From: Comamonas suwonensis
GTDB taxonomy: Bacteria; Pseudomonadota; Gammaproteobacteria; Burkholderiales; Burkholderiaceae_C
Assembly (NCBI RefSeq): GCF_012844455.2
Contig: NZ_JABBCQ020000005.1
Location: 186,001 to 250,000 of the forward strand
Reading direction: 5' to 3'
Length of the DNA stretch: 64,000 bases
The notes beneath the pieces are model-generated. The model worked only from the letters and a program-made list of their open reading frames with translations, did not search any database and had not been told where the DNA came from. Shown piece after piece: positions 34,078 to 41,941 of the stretch; positions within the stretch are counted from its first letter, which is position 1; every line of letters starts with the position of its first letter. Made by a program: the position numbers and the translations under genes.

Positions 34078-35298
34078 TCAAGAGTGTTGATCCTTTTGCT
34101 GCGCCAGCAAGCGGCGATCCCAGAGCACCACCCCCAGCGAGATCAGGCCCAGTAACCCGCCCATGAGACTGGTGCCGTTCCAGCCATGGTTGAGCCAGGC
34201 CCAGGAGCCCAGCGCCGAGCCAATGGAGGCCCCCAGAAAATAGGTCGTCATGTAGACGGCATTGATGCGCGAGCGTGCCTCGGGTGCCAGTGCGTAGACC
34301 ACGTTCTGGTTGCTGATGTGCAGCGCCTGCAGCGCGCCATCGACAACCAGCAGGCCCAGCATAAACCACCAGATGCTGGTGCCGCCCAGCCACAGGCACA
34401 GCCAGCCCAGCAGCATGAGCAGGGCTCCCGCCATGGTGGTGGGTTGCTCCAGCCCTTTGTCGGCCAGTCGTCCAGCCACATTGGCCATCAGCGCACCGGC
34501 AATGCCAACGATGCCAATCAGGCCGATCATCAAATCCGAGAGCTGAAAGCCCGGTCCGGCCAGCAGCAGCGCCATGGTGGAAAACAGCACGCTCACGGTG
34601 GCAAATCCGGTTCCGCCAATCAGCGCACGGCTGCGCAGACGTGGGTGCTGGCGCAGCAGCTCGCCCAGCGACTTCATGACTGCGCCATAGCTCACCGGGG
34701 TGGCTGGAGCGGCCGAGGGCAGGGCGCGCGCCAGCAGTACGGCCATGAGGGCGGTGCTGACCGCACCGACCCAGTAAACGGTACTCCAGCCGCCCAGATC
34801 GGACAGAATGCCTGCCACGCTGCGCGAGGCCAGAATGCCGATCAGCAGCCCGCTCATGACCAGCCCGACTGCGCGGCCACTGGTGCCAGGGGCGGCAAAG
34901 GTGGCGGCCATGGGCACCAAAACCTGTGCGGCGACGGAGAACACGCCAGCCATCAAAGTGCCTGCCGCAAGCAGTGCAAAACTGCCTGCCAGGCCGCTGA
35001 TGCCGGAGAGCAGCATGCCGCAGGCCGCCAGCAGCATCAGGACGAGCACCAGGCGACGGCGCTCCAGCATGTCGCCCAGCGGCACCAAAAACAGCAAGCC
35101 CAGTCCATAGGACACCTGAGCCATGGTCACGGTGCTGGATGCCTGGGCATCGCTGATCTGCAGGTGCTGCACCATGGAGTTGAGCAGCGGCTGGTTAAAG
35201 TAATTGGCCCCCGCGCACAGGCCGCAGGCCGTAGCCATGAGCAGCAGGGTTGTTTTCGAGAGAACCGTCGGAGCCGTGGTCGTGTTGTTGGGTTTCAT
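34078..35298 (-). CDS. MFS transporter, predicted SoxR target
   Basis: A 406-residue inner-membrane protein with about 12 hydrophobic segments. The opening LLLMATACGLCAGANYFNQP with PLL is characteristic of a drug or metabolite efflux group of the major facilitator superfamily; the loop motif appears as LGDMLERRRLVL. The start at 35298 is preferred because it begins just after the RidA stop (25 bases); an earlier in-frame ATG at 35370 would overlap that gene. It forms an operon with ridA, and the promoter ahead of ridA carries a SoxR box, so export of redox-active compounds is a reasonable expectation. Confidence 0.85.
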   Translation of the reverse strand: MKPNNTTTAPTVLSKTTLLLMATACGLCAGANYFNQPLLNSMVQHLQISDAQASSTVTMAQVSYGLGLLFLVPLGDMLERRRLVLVLMLLAACGMLLSGISGLAGSFALLAAGTLMAGVFSVAAQVLVPMAATFAAPGTSGRAVGLVMSGLLIGILASRSVAGILSDLGGWSTVYWVGAVSTALMAVLLARALPSAAPATPVSYGAVMKSLGELLRQHPRLRSRALIGGTGFATVSVLFSTMALLLAGPGFQLSDLMIGLIGIVGIAGALMANVAGRLADKGLEQPTTMAGALLMLLGWLCLWLGGTSIWWFMLGLLVVDGALQALHISNQNVVYALAPEARSRINAVYMTTYFLGASIGSALGSWAWLNHGWNGTSLMGGLLGLISLGVVLWDRRLLAQQKDQHS

Positions 35299-35323
35299 GA
35301 GGCGCGCGGATGGATGTTGCAAG

Positions 35324-35851
35324 TCAGGCCGCGGTGGCCTCTCTGAGAGCCTGAGCCGGTGATATGGCAAGGACAGGCTGCGTGAGTGCTGCGATGGGGG
35401 CTGCTGCTGTGGCTTCCACTTCGATCAGCATGCCGGGCAAGGCCAGCTTGGGTACGGGGATCAGCGTGCAGGCTGGAAAACGCGGTCGCGCGTCGCCGGG
35501 TTCGCCACTGCCCCAGTGCAGACGCACGCTGCGCTGCCAATGCTCGAAACGCTCCAGTGAATGATCGACGATCAGCACCGTGAGCTTGAGCACATGGCCC
35601 ATGTCCGCGCCACCGGCAGCCAAGGCGATCTTGATGTTGGCCAGAGCCTGCGCGGCCTGCTGGGCAAAGCTGTCGGGCAATTCGGACTGTGCGTCTTCTC
35701 CTCCCTGCCCCGAGACGAACAGCCAGCGCAGAGGCTCCTGGACTGTGACCACATGGGTGTAGCCGTTAGGGCTGCAGTCATAAAGACCGGCGGGTTGCAG
35801 GTATTGCGCTTGTGTGTGGAGCTGGGGGGTGATGCTGGGCATGGAGTCCAT
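35324..35851 (-). CDS. RidA (YjgF/YER057c/UK114) family protein
   Basis: A 175-residue protein, longer than the 130 residues of classical RidA. Features include LFVSGQGGEDAQSELPDSF, QAAQALANIKIALAAGGADM, VLKLTVLIVDHSLERF, and a C-terminal strand LPGMLIEVEATAA, matching the conserved RidA core. The catalytic Arg of true imine deaminases would be near ACTLIPVPKLALPG, where I see no Arg, so it may be an inactive or differently acting member. It is the first gene after a SoxR-type promoter and precedes an MFS transporter. Confidence 0.8.
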   Translation of the reverse strand: MDSMPSITPQLHTQAQYLQPAGLYDCSPNGYTHVVTVQEPLRWLFVSGQGGEDAQSELPDSFAQQAAQALANIKIALAAGGADMGHVLKLTVLIVDHSLERFEHWQRSVRLHWGSGEPGDARPRFPACTLIPVPKLALPGMLIEVEATAAAPIAALTQPVLAISPAQALREATAA

Positions 35852-35923
35852 GGAAGTCTTTCAGGAAAACCTGCTCCGGCGAAGCCCTGCAAAGAGCGGG
35901 CTTTTGGCCGGAAGCTGCTTTGC

Positions 35924-35954
35924 ATTGTTCAACCTCAACTAAGCTTGAGGTCAA
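35924..35954 (-). promoter_or_regulatory. SoxR-type promoter: SoxR box within a 19-bp spacer
   Basis: The box CCTCAACTAAGCTTGAGG (35933-35950) matches the classical SoxR site CCTCAAGTTAACTTGAGG at 15 of 18 positions, with both six-base arms intact. Read towards ridA, it lies between a -35 TTGACC (35954-35949) and a -10 AACAAT (35929-35924) with a 19-base spacer, the overlong spacer required by MerR-type activators. Confidence 0.83.
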
Positions 35955-36018
35955 GGGTTTTGTAAGACCACTTCGGAATGCGGCGATAACACGCCCGCCA
36001 TGAACAGCAAGGAGAAAT

Positions 36019-36522
36019 ATGGAACCGACCGTGCAATGTGAAGAGGGGGCTGATGCGGTGGAGTGCGACGGTAGGCATCTGCCGGAGGCAGATGGGTGGC
36101 AGTCGCTGAGCGTGGGAGAAGTGGCCAGCCGCAGCGGCGTGGCGGTATCCGCTTTGCATTTTTATGAGAAGCAGGGTTTGATTGCGAGTGCGCGCACTGC
36201 TGGCAATCAGCGCCGCTATGCCCGCGCGGTGCTGCGACGGGTGGCGGTGATCAAAGTGGCGCAGCGCATGGGTGTTCCGCTGGCCGAGATTGCACAGGCG
36301 CTGGCGCATCTGCCCGGCAACCGCGTGCCCGGCAAAAGGGATTGGGCCAGCCTGTCGTCTCACTGGAAGGGCCAGCTCGACGAGCGCATTGCCACGCTAA
36401 CCCAGCTCAGGGATCAGCTCGATTCCTGCATAGGCTGCGGTTGCCTGTCTCTCAAGGTCTGCCCGCTGCGCAATGAGCAGGATTGCCTGGCCGGGCAAGG
36501 GGCTGGTCCGCATTTCCGGTAA
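36019..36522 (+). CDS. soxR: Redox-sensitive transcriptional activator SoxR
   Basis: A 167-residue MerR-family regulator. After a 30-residue N-terminal extension come the helix-turn-helix [20 protein letters not shown] with EKQGLI and the SoxR hallmark [20 protein letters not shown]. The [2Fe-2S] site is [15 protein letters not shown] (CxxCxC-N5-C). Oxidation of the cluster by redox-cycling compounds switches on target promoters. A box of the right type sits 70 bases upstream in the promoter of the divergent ridA-MFS pair. No soxS gene is present, as usual outside enteric bacteria. GGAGAAAT precedes the ATG. Confidence 0.95.
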   Translation: MEPTVQCEEGADAVECDGRHLPEADGWQSLSVGEVASRSGVAVSALHFYEKQGLIASARTAGNQRRYARAVLRRVAVIKVAQRMGVPLAEIAQALAHLPGNRVPGKRDWASLSSHWKGQLDERIATLTQLRDQLDSCIGCGCLSLKVCPLRNEQDCLAGQGAGPHFR

Positions 36523-36539
36523 GCGGCTTTAGAGCCGCT
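36522..36539. terminator. Hairpin between convergent soxR and MFS genes
   Basis: AGCGGCT (36522-36528), four-base loop, AGCCGCT (36533-36539), followed by CTTAG. It fills the 18-base gap between the stops. The lack of a long T-run makes terminator efficiency uncertain. Confidence 0.5.
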
Positions 36540-36540
36540 C

Positions 36541-37779
36541 TTAGTTGCGTGGAATAGGCAGAACGCGGGCACGCAGGCAAAGCAGGCCTAACGAGGTGGT
36601 CAGCAGGCCCAGGCAGGTGCAGAAGCCGATCAGCGCTCCCGTCAGGCCGATATGGTCCGACAGCCAACCCATGCCCAGAATGGGAATAATCGTGCCCACA
36701 TAGCCCACAACCAAATAGGTGGACAGCAGGCCGGTGCGGTTAGCGGGTTTGGAGACTTTGTTGACGATGGACATGCCCGCCAGATTGCACAGAGCATGGC
36801 CGCAGGCCATGCTCATCACGCAGAGAACAAACAGCGCCGTCGAGGCTGCAAAGCTGTTGAAGATGAGCAGTGCATTGGTGGCAGTCAGTGCGAAGAAGCC
36901 GACGACGGCCACGCTTTTGGTGGCGTATGGGCGTGCAATCAACTGAATGCCGGCAGACAGAAATAGGATGACGCCGATCGAGAGACCTGAAATGGCCGGC
37001 CCATGCCAGGGCACCATCCTGGCCATGAAACTGGGGGCCATGGCGGCAAACAAGCTGAACATGCCAAAGGCTGAAAACGCAGCCATGCAGCCTAGAGCGT
37101 AGTGATAAAGAAAGGGTTTGCGTGGCTGGGAGATGCTGGGCAGCACATCTTTGAAAGACAGGCGGGGTGCATCACTGGAAGAAGGCTCCGAAGTTGCTGG
37201 CAGCTTGATCTGAAACAGTGCGTAGATGCCCAGAAAGCTCAGCGCGATGGGAGGCAGATAGCTGGTGAGCAGTGGGTGCGGAACCCATTGCGCCATCAAG
37301 CCGCCCACCACGGGGCCGAGGCCAAAGCCAAAGGCAATCGTCAGGCTGGTGGTGGCGGCGGCGCGTTGCAAGTCGCCTTTGTTGTTCAGTTGGGTCATGC
37401 CCACCGAGGCTGATGTGGTGATCAGCCCGGACGCCAGACCAATGATGAAGCGGCAAACGCCCAGGCTGATAGCATTCCAGGCCATGGCCGAGCCGATGAC
37501 CCCCACCGTCATGATGATCAGACCTATGCGCAGCACCTTCAGAAAACCAAAGCGGTTTGTCAGGCGCCCCAGAAACAGGAGGCTGATCAGCGCGCCCAGC
37601 ATATAGGTCACGAAGATCTGCGTGATATGGCTGGGTTGAAGCCCCCAGGCCTGCTGATAGAGGGGGTAGAGCGGGCTGGCAAGGGCCGTTCCCATGACGC
37701 CTACGCACATGGAAAAGCACACCCAAGCATAGGGGCTCAGACGAGATTGCATTTGGGGACTACTTGGTAAGACAGGCAT
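36541..37779 (-). CDS. MFS transporter divergent from a TetR regulator
   Basis: A 412-residue membrane protein with about 12 hydrophobic segments. Opening PYAWVCFSMCVGVMGTALAS, LTNRFGFLKVLRIGL in the first cytoplasmic loop and LASGLITTSASVGMTQL in helix five mark a major facilitator. A central hydrophilic loop (TSEPSSSDAPRLSFKD) separates the halves. It is unrelated in detail to the SoxR-linked transporter. Divergence from a TetR gene with a palindrome between them predicts repression until a ligand, probably an exported compound, is bound. Confidence 0.88.
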   Translation of the reverse strand: MPVLPSSPQMQSRLSPYAWVCFSMCVGVMGTALASPLYPLYQQAWGLQPSHITQIFVTYMLGALISLLFLGRLTNRFGFLKVLRIGLIIMTVGVIGSAMAWNAISLGVCRFIIGLASGLITTSASVGMTQLNNKGDLQRAAATTSLTIAFGFGLGPVVGGLMAQWVPHPLLTSYLPPIALSFLGIYALFQIKLPATSEPSSSDAPRLSFKDVLPSISQPRKPFLYHYALGCMAAFSAFGMFSLFAAMAPSFMARMVPWHGPAISGLSIGVILFLSAGIQLIARPYATKSVAVVGFFALTATNALLIFNSFAASTALFVLCVMSMACGHALCNLAGMSIVNKVSKPANRTGLLSTYLVVGYVGTIIPILGMGWLSDHIGLTGALIGFCTCLGLLTTSLGLLCLRARVLPIPRN

Positions 37780-37828
37780 TTTGCGTACCCGGCATGGGGA
37801 AATCAGCTTGACCTAGAATTATTAAAAA

Positions 37829-37842
37829 TGACTTATTGGTCA
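37829..37842. promoter_or_regulatory. Candidate TetR operator
   Basis: TGAC-TTATTG-GTCA, extended by AA before and a looser AT-rich flank, lies between the divergent MFS and TetR start codons and overlaps plausible promoter elements for both. Only the outer four bases on each side are symmetrical. Confidence 0.42.
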
Positions 37843-37847
37843 GATTT

Positions 37848-38582
37848 ATGAATTCTAAAAAAGGATTGCAACGCATGGTTGAGGCTGATGCATCTGCCCC
37901 TTGCACAGACCCGGATATTGGCCATGTCGCGCAGGCCAGACGTCGCACGCGTGGCCCTAGTCTCGACAAGACGGCTCAGACCCGTCAGCAAATTGCCGAA
38001 GCTGCGCTGGCTGAGTTTGTCGAGGTGGGTGTAGCCCGCAGCACCATGGATCGCATTGCGCGTCGCGCCCAGGTGGCCAAGGGCACGCTCTACCTGTACT
38101 ACCCTTCCAAGGATGAATTACTGCGTGGGGTGGTTGAGCATGCGCTCAGGCACTCGGCCGTCTATACGGCGCTCAAACGCAGAAAAAGCGAGACTGTGCG
38201 TGCCTTTTTGCGCCGCAGCTTGCTGCCGACGATGGAAGCGGTGGAAAACAGCGAGCGTGGCCTTCTGGCGCGGCTGGTGCTCAGCGAAGCCAGTCATGCC
38301 CCCGAACTGGCTCGACTCTACAAAGAACTGGCTTTTGATGCATGGCAGACCTATGTGCAGGACTTGCTGGCGCTGGCGGTGAAGGAGGGGGAGCTCAAGA
38401 CCCGCTCCGTCAGTCGCAGTGCACAGTTGCTGGCCAGCCCGTTCTGGATGGTGCTGGTGCACAACAGTCTGCTGGCCCCTGATGCACCTCAGAAGCTGGC
38501 ACTCAAGCCGCTGGTCGAGCTACTGATTGATAACCTTTTTTCCAGATCGGCGGGCGACAATGCCACCGTTAAAAGCCAATGA
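37848..38582 (+). CDS. TetR-family transcriptional regulator
   Basis: A 244-residue regulator. The TetR DNA-binding region is clear at about residues 40-90: TRQQIAEAALAEFVEVGVAR, STMDRIARRAQVAKGTLYLY, YPSKDELLRGVV. The long N-terminal part is atypical; an alternative start at 37875 has AAAAGGA upstream and would remove nine residues. The C-terminal ligand domain begins near RRKSETVRAFLRRSLLP. It is divergent from the MFS transporter at 36541 and probably represses it and itself. Confidence 0.88.
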   Translation: MNSKKGLQRMVEADASAPCTDPDIGHVAQARRRTRGPSLDKTAQTRQQIAEAALAEFVEVGVARSTMDRIARRAQVAKGTLYLYYPSKDELLRGVVEHALRHSAVYTALKRRKSETVRAFLRRSLLPTMEAVENSERGLLARLVLSEASHAPELARLYKELAFDAWQTYVQDLLALAVKEGELKTRSVSRSAQLLASPFWMVLVHNSLLAPDAPQKLALKPLVELLIDNLFSRSAGDNATVKSQ

Positions 38583-38589
38583 GTGAGCT

Positions 38590-39045
38590 GTGATGAAAAC
38601 TGCCTTGAAGATCACCGGGAAAGCAGGCCTGAGCGCCACGCTGGCTGCGCTGTTGCTGATGGCTCTGCCCGGCTGCAGCTCCGTGGGTGCTGGCATTGGT
38701 GTGGGCATTCCGATTGGACCTTTTTCCGTGGGCGTGGGCCTGGGTCGCGGTGGCCTGAGCGCAGGTGTAGGTACAGGCGTTGGCCCGGTGGGCGTAGGTG
38801 TGGGTGTCAATCAGAGCGGGCAGGTTCTGGGCAGTGCCGGTGTGGGGGCATCTACAGGCGTGGGCGGTGCCAGTGTGGGCGTTGGGGTGGGTACCTCGAC
38901 CGTGCTGCACGATCCGAATCGCTCGCAGGCGGCCGAGCTGCCTGCGGCCCCGCCCCCCGCTCCGGCTCAGGGTGGCGAGGCGGTTGAATGGCGTGATGCG
39001 CGAGGACATGTGGTGCCTGAATGCCGCCTGCAGGGGCGCTGCTAG
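38590..39045 (+). CDS. Small glycine/valine-repeat lipoprotein of unknown function
   Basis: A 151-residue predicted lipoprotein. The signal is hydrophobic (LSATLAALLLMALPGCSS), with a lipobox LPGC. The mature part consists of about 70 residues of alternating Gly and Val (VGVGLGRGGLSAGVGTGVGP and similar), a pattern expected to form beta strands, followed by a Pro/Ala linker and a short C-terminal segment with two Cys residues (VPECRLQGRC). Start may be the GTG at 38590 or the ATG at 38593. It follows the TetR gene by seven bases, but a shared function is unlikely. Confidence 0.65.
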   Translation: MMKTALKITGKAGLSATLAALLLMALPGCSSVGAGIGVGIPIGPFSVGVGLGRGGLSAGVGTGVGPVGVGVGVNQSGQVLGSAGVGASTGVGGASVGVGVGTSTVLHDPNRSQAAELPAAPPPAPAQGGEAVEWRDARGHVVPECRLQGRC

Positions 39046-39093
39046 GTTTGGGCTGGCAGGTGCCGCGTATGCGTGGCTTCCAAGGCCACGGCA

Positions 39094-40128
39094 TCAGGCG
39101 TATAGCGGCTCTTGCTGCATGGCCTCGATCTGCTCGTTGAGCATGTCCACTTGGCCCTGCCAGTAATCCATGCTGCCAAACCAGGGGAAGTTGATGGCGA
39201 AGATAGGGTCCTGCCAGCGGCGTGCCAGCCAGGCGCTGTAGTGCAGCAGGCGCAGGGTGCGCAGTGGCTCGATCAGGGCCAGCTCGCGCCGGTCAAAGCT
39301 GCGGAATTGCTCATAGCCTTCCAGCAGGGCGGAGAGCTGCTGGGTCTGCTGGCCTCGGTCGCCTGAGAGCAGCATCCACAGGTCCTGCACGGCGGGGCCG
39401 CTGCGGGCGTCGTCCAGGTCGACAAAGTGCGGGCCGCCGTGGCCGTCGTCGTCCAGCGGCGTCCAGAGAATATTGCCGGGGTGGCAGTCGCCATGCAGGC
39501 GTATCTGTGTCGCACTTTGCAAGCCAAAATGACCTGCAGCGCTTAATCCATCTGCGGCTGGTGCTATTAAAGAAAGAGCTTTCTCACACGCCTGCTGCCA
39601 GCGGTTGCGCACTTCCAGTGCGACGACTTCATGCTCCAGCAGGTAGTTCATGGATTCGTAGCCAAAGCTTTTCAGATTAAGCGCCGGGCGATGGGCAAAG
39701 GGTTGGGTGACACCCACGGTGTGAATGCGCGCCAGAAAGCGGCCAATCCACTCCAGCACCTCCCAGTCATCCAGCTCGGGCCTGCGGCCACCGCGCCAGG
39801 GGCTGACGCTGAACAGAAAGCCGCTGTGCTCGTGTACGGTCTGGCCTTGCAGAACCAGCGGGGCGACCACGGGCACTTCCTTGTCAGCCAGCTCTTGCGA
39901 GAAGGCATGCTCCTCCTCAATCTGCGCGCGGCTCCAGCGGCCGGGGCGGTAGAACTTGGCCACGACTTTATCGCCATCGTCCTGATGCGCGAGGTAGACG
40001 CGGTTTTCATAGGAGCTCAGCGCCGTGAAGCGGCCATCCGGCACAAGGCCCGTGCTGCACAGCGCATCCATCACGCAATCTGGCGTGAGGTCTGCATAGG
40101 GGTGAGAAGGGTCTTGGGTATCGCTCAT
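39094..40128 (-). CDS. srkA: Stress response kinase A (YihE/SrkA-like)
   Basis: A 344-residue cytoplasmic Ser/Thr kinase of the aminoglycoside phosphotransferase fold. Landmarks: GRFTALSSYENRVYLAHQDD, VVAKFYRPGRWS with the ATP-binding Lys, HGDCHPGNILWT (catalytic Asp and metal Asn) and FVDLDDARSGPAVQDLWML. E. coli SrkA protects against envelope stress and cell death pathways; the same role is inferred. Between about 39575 and 39530 the coding strand carries a family 1 repeat read in frame (LIAPAADGLSAAGHF), in a region that is usually a variable linker before the catalytic loop. Confidence 0.88.
   Translation of the reverse strand: MSDTQDPSHPYADLTPDCVMDALCSTGLVPDGRFTALSSYENRVYLAHQDDGDKVVAKFYRPGRWSRAQIEEEHAFSQELADKEVPVVAPLVLQGQTVHEHSGFLFSVSPWRGGRRPELDDWEVLEWIGRFLARIHTVGVTQPFAHRPALNLKSFGYESMNYLLEHEVVALEVRNRWQQACEKALSLIAPAADGLSAAGHFGLQSATQIRLHGDCHPGNILWTPLDDDGHGGPHFVDLDDARSGPAVQDLWMLLSGDRGQQTQQLSALLEGYEQFRSFDRRELALIEPLRTLRLLHYSAWLARRWQDPIFAINFPWFGSMDYWQGQVDMLNEQIEAMQQEPLYA
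39528..39577. repeat. Family 1 repeat inside the srkA reading frame
   Basis: AAAATGACCTGCAGCGCTTA, then ATCCATCTGCGGCTGGTGC, then TATTAAAGAA. It keeps both flanks and the middle of the element, with the second arm partly changed (CTGCGGCT for AAGCGCT). The frame stays open. Confidence 0.5.
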
Positions 40129-40287
40129 GCCAGCATTGTCATGCGCATTCCGGCCCGTTTTGGCTGGATGGGATTGTGTTCATCTGCCCGGTGCTGCTTT
40201 TGTTTTGCGAGCGGCTGGTGCCTGTCTGCGTTGGGTGGGCTTCCCAAAAGACGGCTGCTTTGCAGTGTAGCTGGCACACTCGCTGTC

Positions 40288-40953
40288 ATGGATGTGCGCC
40301 CAGAACTGTCAGAGCCCTGTGAGGATAGAGATTTTGCCGAATGGCATCAGGGCTGCCCGTGGTGCGCGGTCTGGGTGGTGATGCTGGAAGATGCGGCGCT
40401 GGAGCAAGCGCTGCGGCAGGCCAGAGCGCGGCTGGGCGATGCCTTGTTGCCTCGTTACGCGCGCCAGCCGCATATCACGCTGGCCTATCGCGGGCTGTGT
40501 CAGGGCGAAGCGGTACATGCCGCGCAGGAATATGACGCACAGGCGCTGCGGGCGGATGTGGCTTTGCTTCAAAAACTGAAGCAGCAACCCTTTGCTGTGC
40601 AAGTGGCTGGGGCAAACAGCTTTACCACCGTGCCGTATCTGAGTGTGAAGGGAGATGTGCCCGCTTTGCAGCGCCTGCATGCAGCGCTGGTGCCCGAGGA
40701 GCCTGCGCCGGGCTGGCGCTATCTGCCCCATGTGACCATTGGTCACTATGCAAAGCAACGGCCTTTAAGCGAGATGTTGAAGCCGCTGCAGGCGTTGGGC
40801 CAGGGCTTGCCCGAAATCACGGTCACGCAGCTGGCGCTGGCCCGCTATGCGAGCGCAGAGATTGCCGGCCCGCTGACGCTGGAGGGTGTCTTTGAGCTGG
40901 ACACCGGGCGCTACGTTGCAGCCCCCGATGCCCTGTGGCGTGACTTGACTTAG
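40288..40953 (+). CDS. 2H phosphoesterase superfamily protein (2'-5' RNA ligase-like)
   Basis: A 221-residue soluble protein with the two HxT motifs of the 2H family: PHITLAYRG in the N-terminal half and PHVTIGHYA in the C-terminal half, separated by about 90 residues, as in LigT/CPDase enzymes. These hydrolyse or join 2',3'-cyclic or 2'-5' phosphodiesters of RNA or nucleotides. The N-terminal lead (MDVRPELSEPCEDRDFAEW, then CPWCAVWVV) is unusual and includes a Cys pair. ATG 40288 is the first sensible start; the frame is open far upstream because of antisense to srkA. It ends six bases before the convergent ohr gene. Confidence 0.75.
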   Translation: MDVRPELSEPCEDRDFAEWHQGCPWCAVWVVMLEDAALEQALRQARARLGDALLPRYARQPHITLAYRGLCQGEAVHAAQEYDAQALRADVALLQKLKQQPFAVQVAGANSFTTVPYLSVKGDVPALQRLHAALVPEEPAPGWRYLPHVTIGHYAKQRPLSEMLKPLQALGQGLPEITVTQLALARYASAEIAGPLTLEGVFELDTGRYVAAPDALWRDLT

Positions 40954-40959
40954 CGAGGT

Positions 40960-41376
40960 TTAGACGAGGGTCAGTGTCACGTCGATATTGCCGCGCGTCG
41001 CGTTGGAGTAGGGGCAGACCTTGTGGGCAGCGTCCACAAGTTGCTGGGCAGCGGCCTTGTCCATGCCGGGCAGGCTGATCTTCATGCGCACGGCGATGCC
41101 GAACACTTCACCCACGGGGCCCAGATCCACTTCAGCGTCCACAGACAGGTCGGCTGGCAGAGTCACATTCTGGCGCGGGGCCACAGCCTTCATGGCACCG
41201 ATAAAGCAGGCGGAGTAACCGGCAGCAAACAGCTGCTCTGGGTTGGTACCCTTGCCAGCGCCGCCGGGGGAGGTCAGCTGGATGTCCAGACGGCCATCAT
41301 CCGTGCGCGAAGCGCCTTCGCGGCCGCCGGTTGTGTGGGCGTGTGCGGTGTACAGAACCTTGTCGAGTTGGGTCAT
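40960..41376 (-). CDS. ohr: Organic hydroperoxide resistance protein Ohr
   Basis: A 138-residue OsmC/Ohr family peroxidase. The two catalytic Cys residues are in SACFIGAM (peroxidatic) and [14 protein letters not shown] (resolving), and the N-terminal [17 protein letters not shown] and [18 protein letters not shown], with the Arg and Glu of the active site, are standard for Ohr. It reduces organic and fatty-acid hydroperoxides using lipoylated proteins. The ATG at 41376 has AAGGA 7 bases upstream; the frame extends further without support. No OhrR gene is adjacent. Confidence 0.95.
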   Translation of the reverse strand: MTQLDKVLYTAHAHTTGGREGASRTDDGRLDIQLTSPGGAGKGTNPEQLFAAGYSACFIGAMKAVAPRQNVTLPADLSVDAEVDLGPVGEVFGIAVRMKISLPGMDKAAAQQLVDAAHKVCPYSNATRGNIDVTLTLV

Positions 41377-41481
41377 GTTGATTCCTTGGGTTGGTGAAAG
41401 GCATACGCTAACCCATGTTGATGACGCCAGTCGTCTGCAGGGGTGAGGGCGCTTGTGCGGAGAATGCATGAATCCTGATCA

Positions 41482-41533
41482 AATCTGCCGCTAGCTCTTA
41501 TTTATCAAACGCTGGTAGCTATAATTTTTGGTG
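41482..41533. repeat. Palindromic repeat, family 1
   Basis: TCTGCCGCTAGCTCTTATTT followed by ATCAAACGCTGGTAGCTATA and ATTTTTGG. It lies between the minus-strand ohr and ParB-like genes, directly after the stop of the latter. Confidence 0.55.
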
Positions 41534-41541
41534 GTTCGACC

Positions 41542-41937
41542 TCAGTCATCGTAGGGTAGATTTTCGGGGTCTGCGCCCACAAAATCCGGCGCTGGCGTGC
41601 TGTGCAGTTGCAGCGCCCAGATATCCGTGTGCCCCTGTACCAGTCGTTTGACGGCGCGGTGCATGCCGTCCATCAGCCGGCCTTCGGCGTCGAGCAGGAT
41701 GGGATAGGCGGTGTCTGCCGCCTCGACCAGCTTCAGGTGCTCGGCAATCGCGCGGGGTGTGGGCTCGTCGCCCGGCTCGCTGAACCAGTAGCGCTGATCC
41801 AGCTCGGTAATGTCAGACAGCGCAACCCAGCGCGGCTGTATTTGCTGTTGGGCGGCCAGAGCGATGAGCTTGCGCACATCCCAGGCCAGCAGCCCTTGCG
41901 GGCTGGGGCGAAGGTGGTATTGGGGGCGTAGATTCAC
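41542..41937 (-). CDS. Small ParB-like (ParB/Srx fold) protein
   Basis: A 131-residue protein. The block YPILLDAEGRLMDGMHRAVKRL matches the ParB/sulfiredoxin-fold nucleotide-binding motif (GxxxDGxHR). The N-terminal part LAWDVRKLIALAAQ and the ITELDQRYWF region resemble the start of such domains. Too short to include a ParB helix-turn-helix, so it is not a chromosome partition protein; stand-alone members may be nucleotide-dependent enzymes. Only four bases separate it from the upstream serine hydrolase stop, so they are co-transcribed. Function unknown. Confidence 0.6.
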   Translation of the reverse strand: MNLRPQYHLRPSPQGLLAWDVRKLIALAAQQQIQPRWVALSDITELDQRYWFSEPGDEPTPRAIAEHLKLVEAADTAYPILLDAEGRLMDGMHRAVKRLVQGHTDIWALQLHSTPAPDFVGADPENLPYDD

Positions 41938-41941
41938 GCCC

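Noticed and set aside
39631-40287. N-terminal extension of the 2H phosphoesterase frame by 219 codons
   Set aside because: It lies antisense to srkA and has no family features; the protein pattern begins after ATG 40288.
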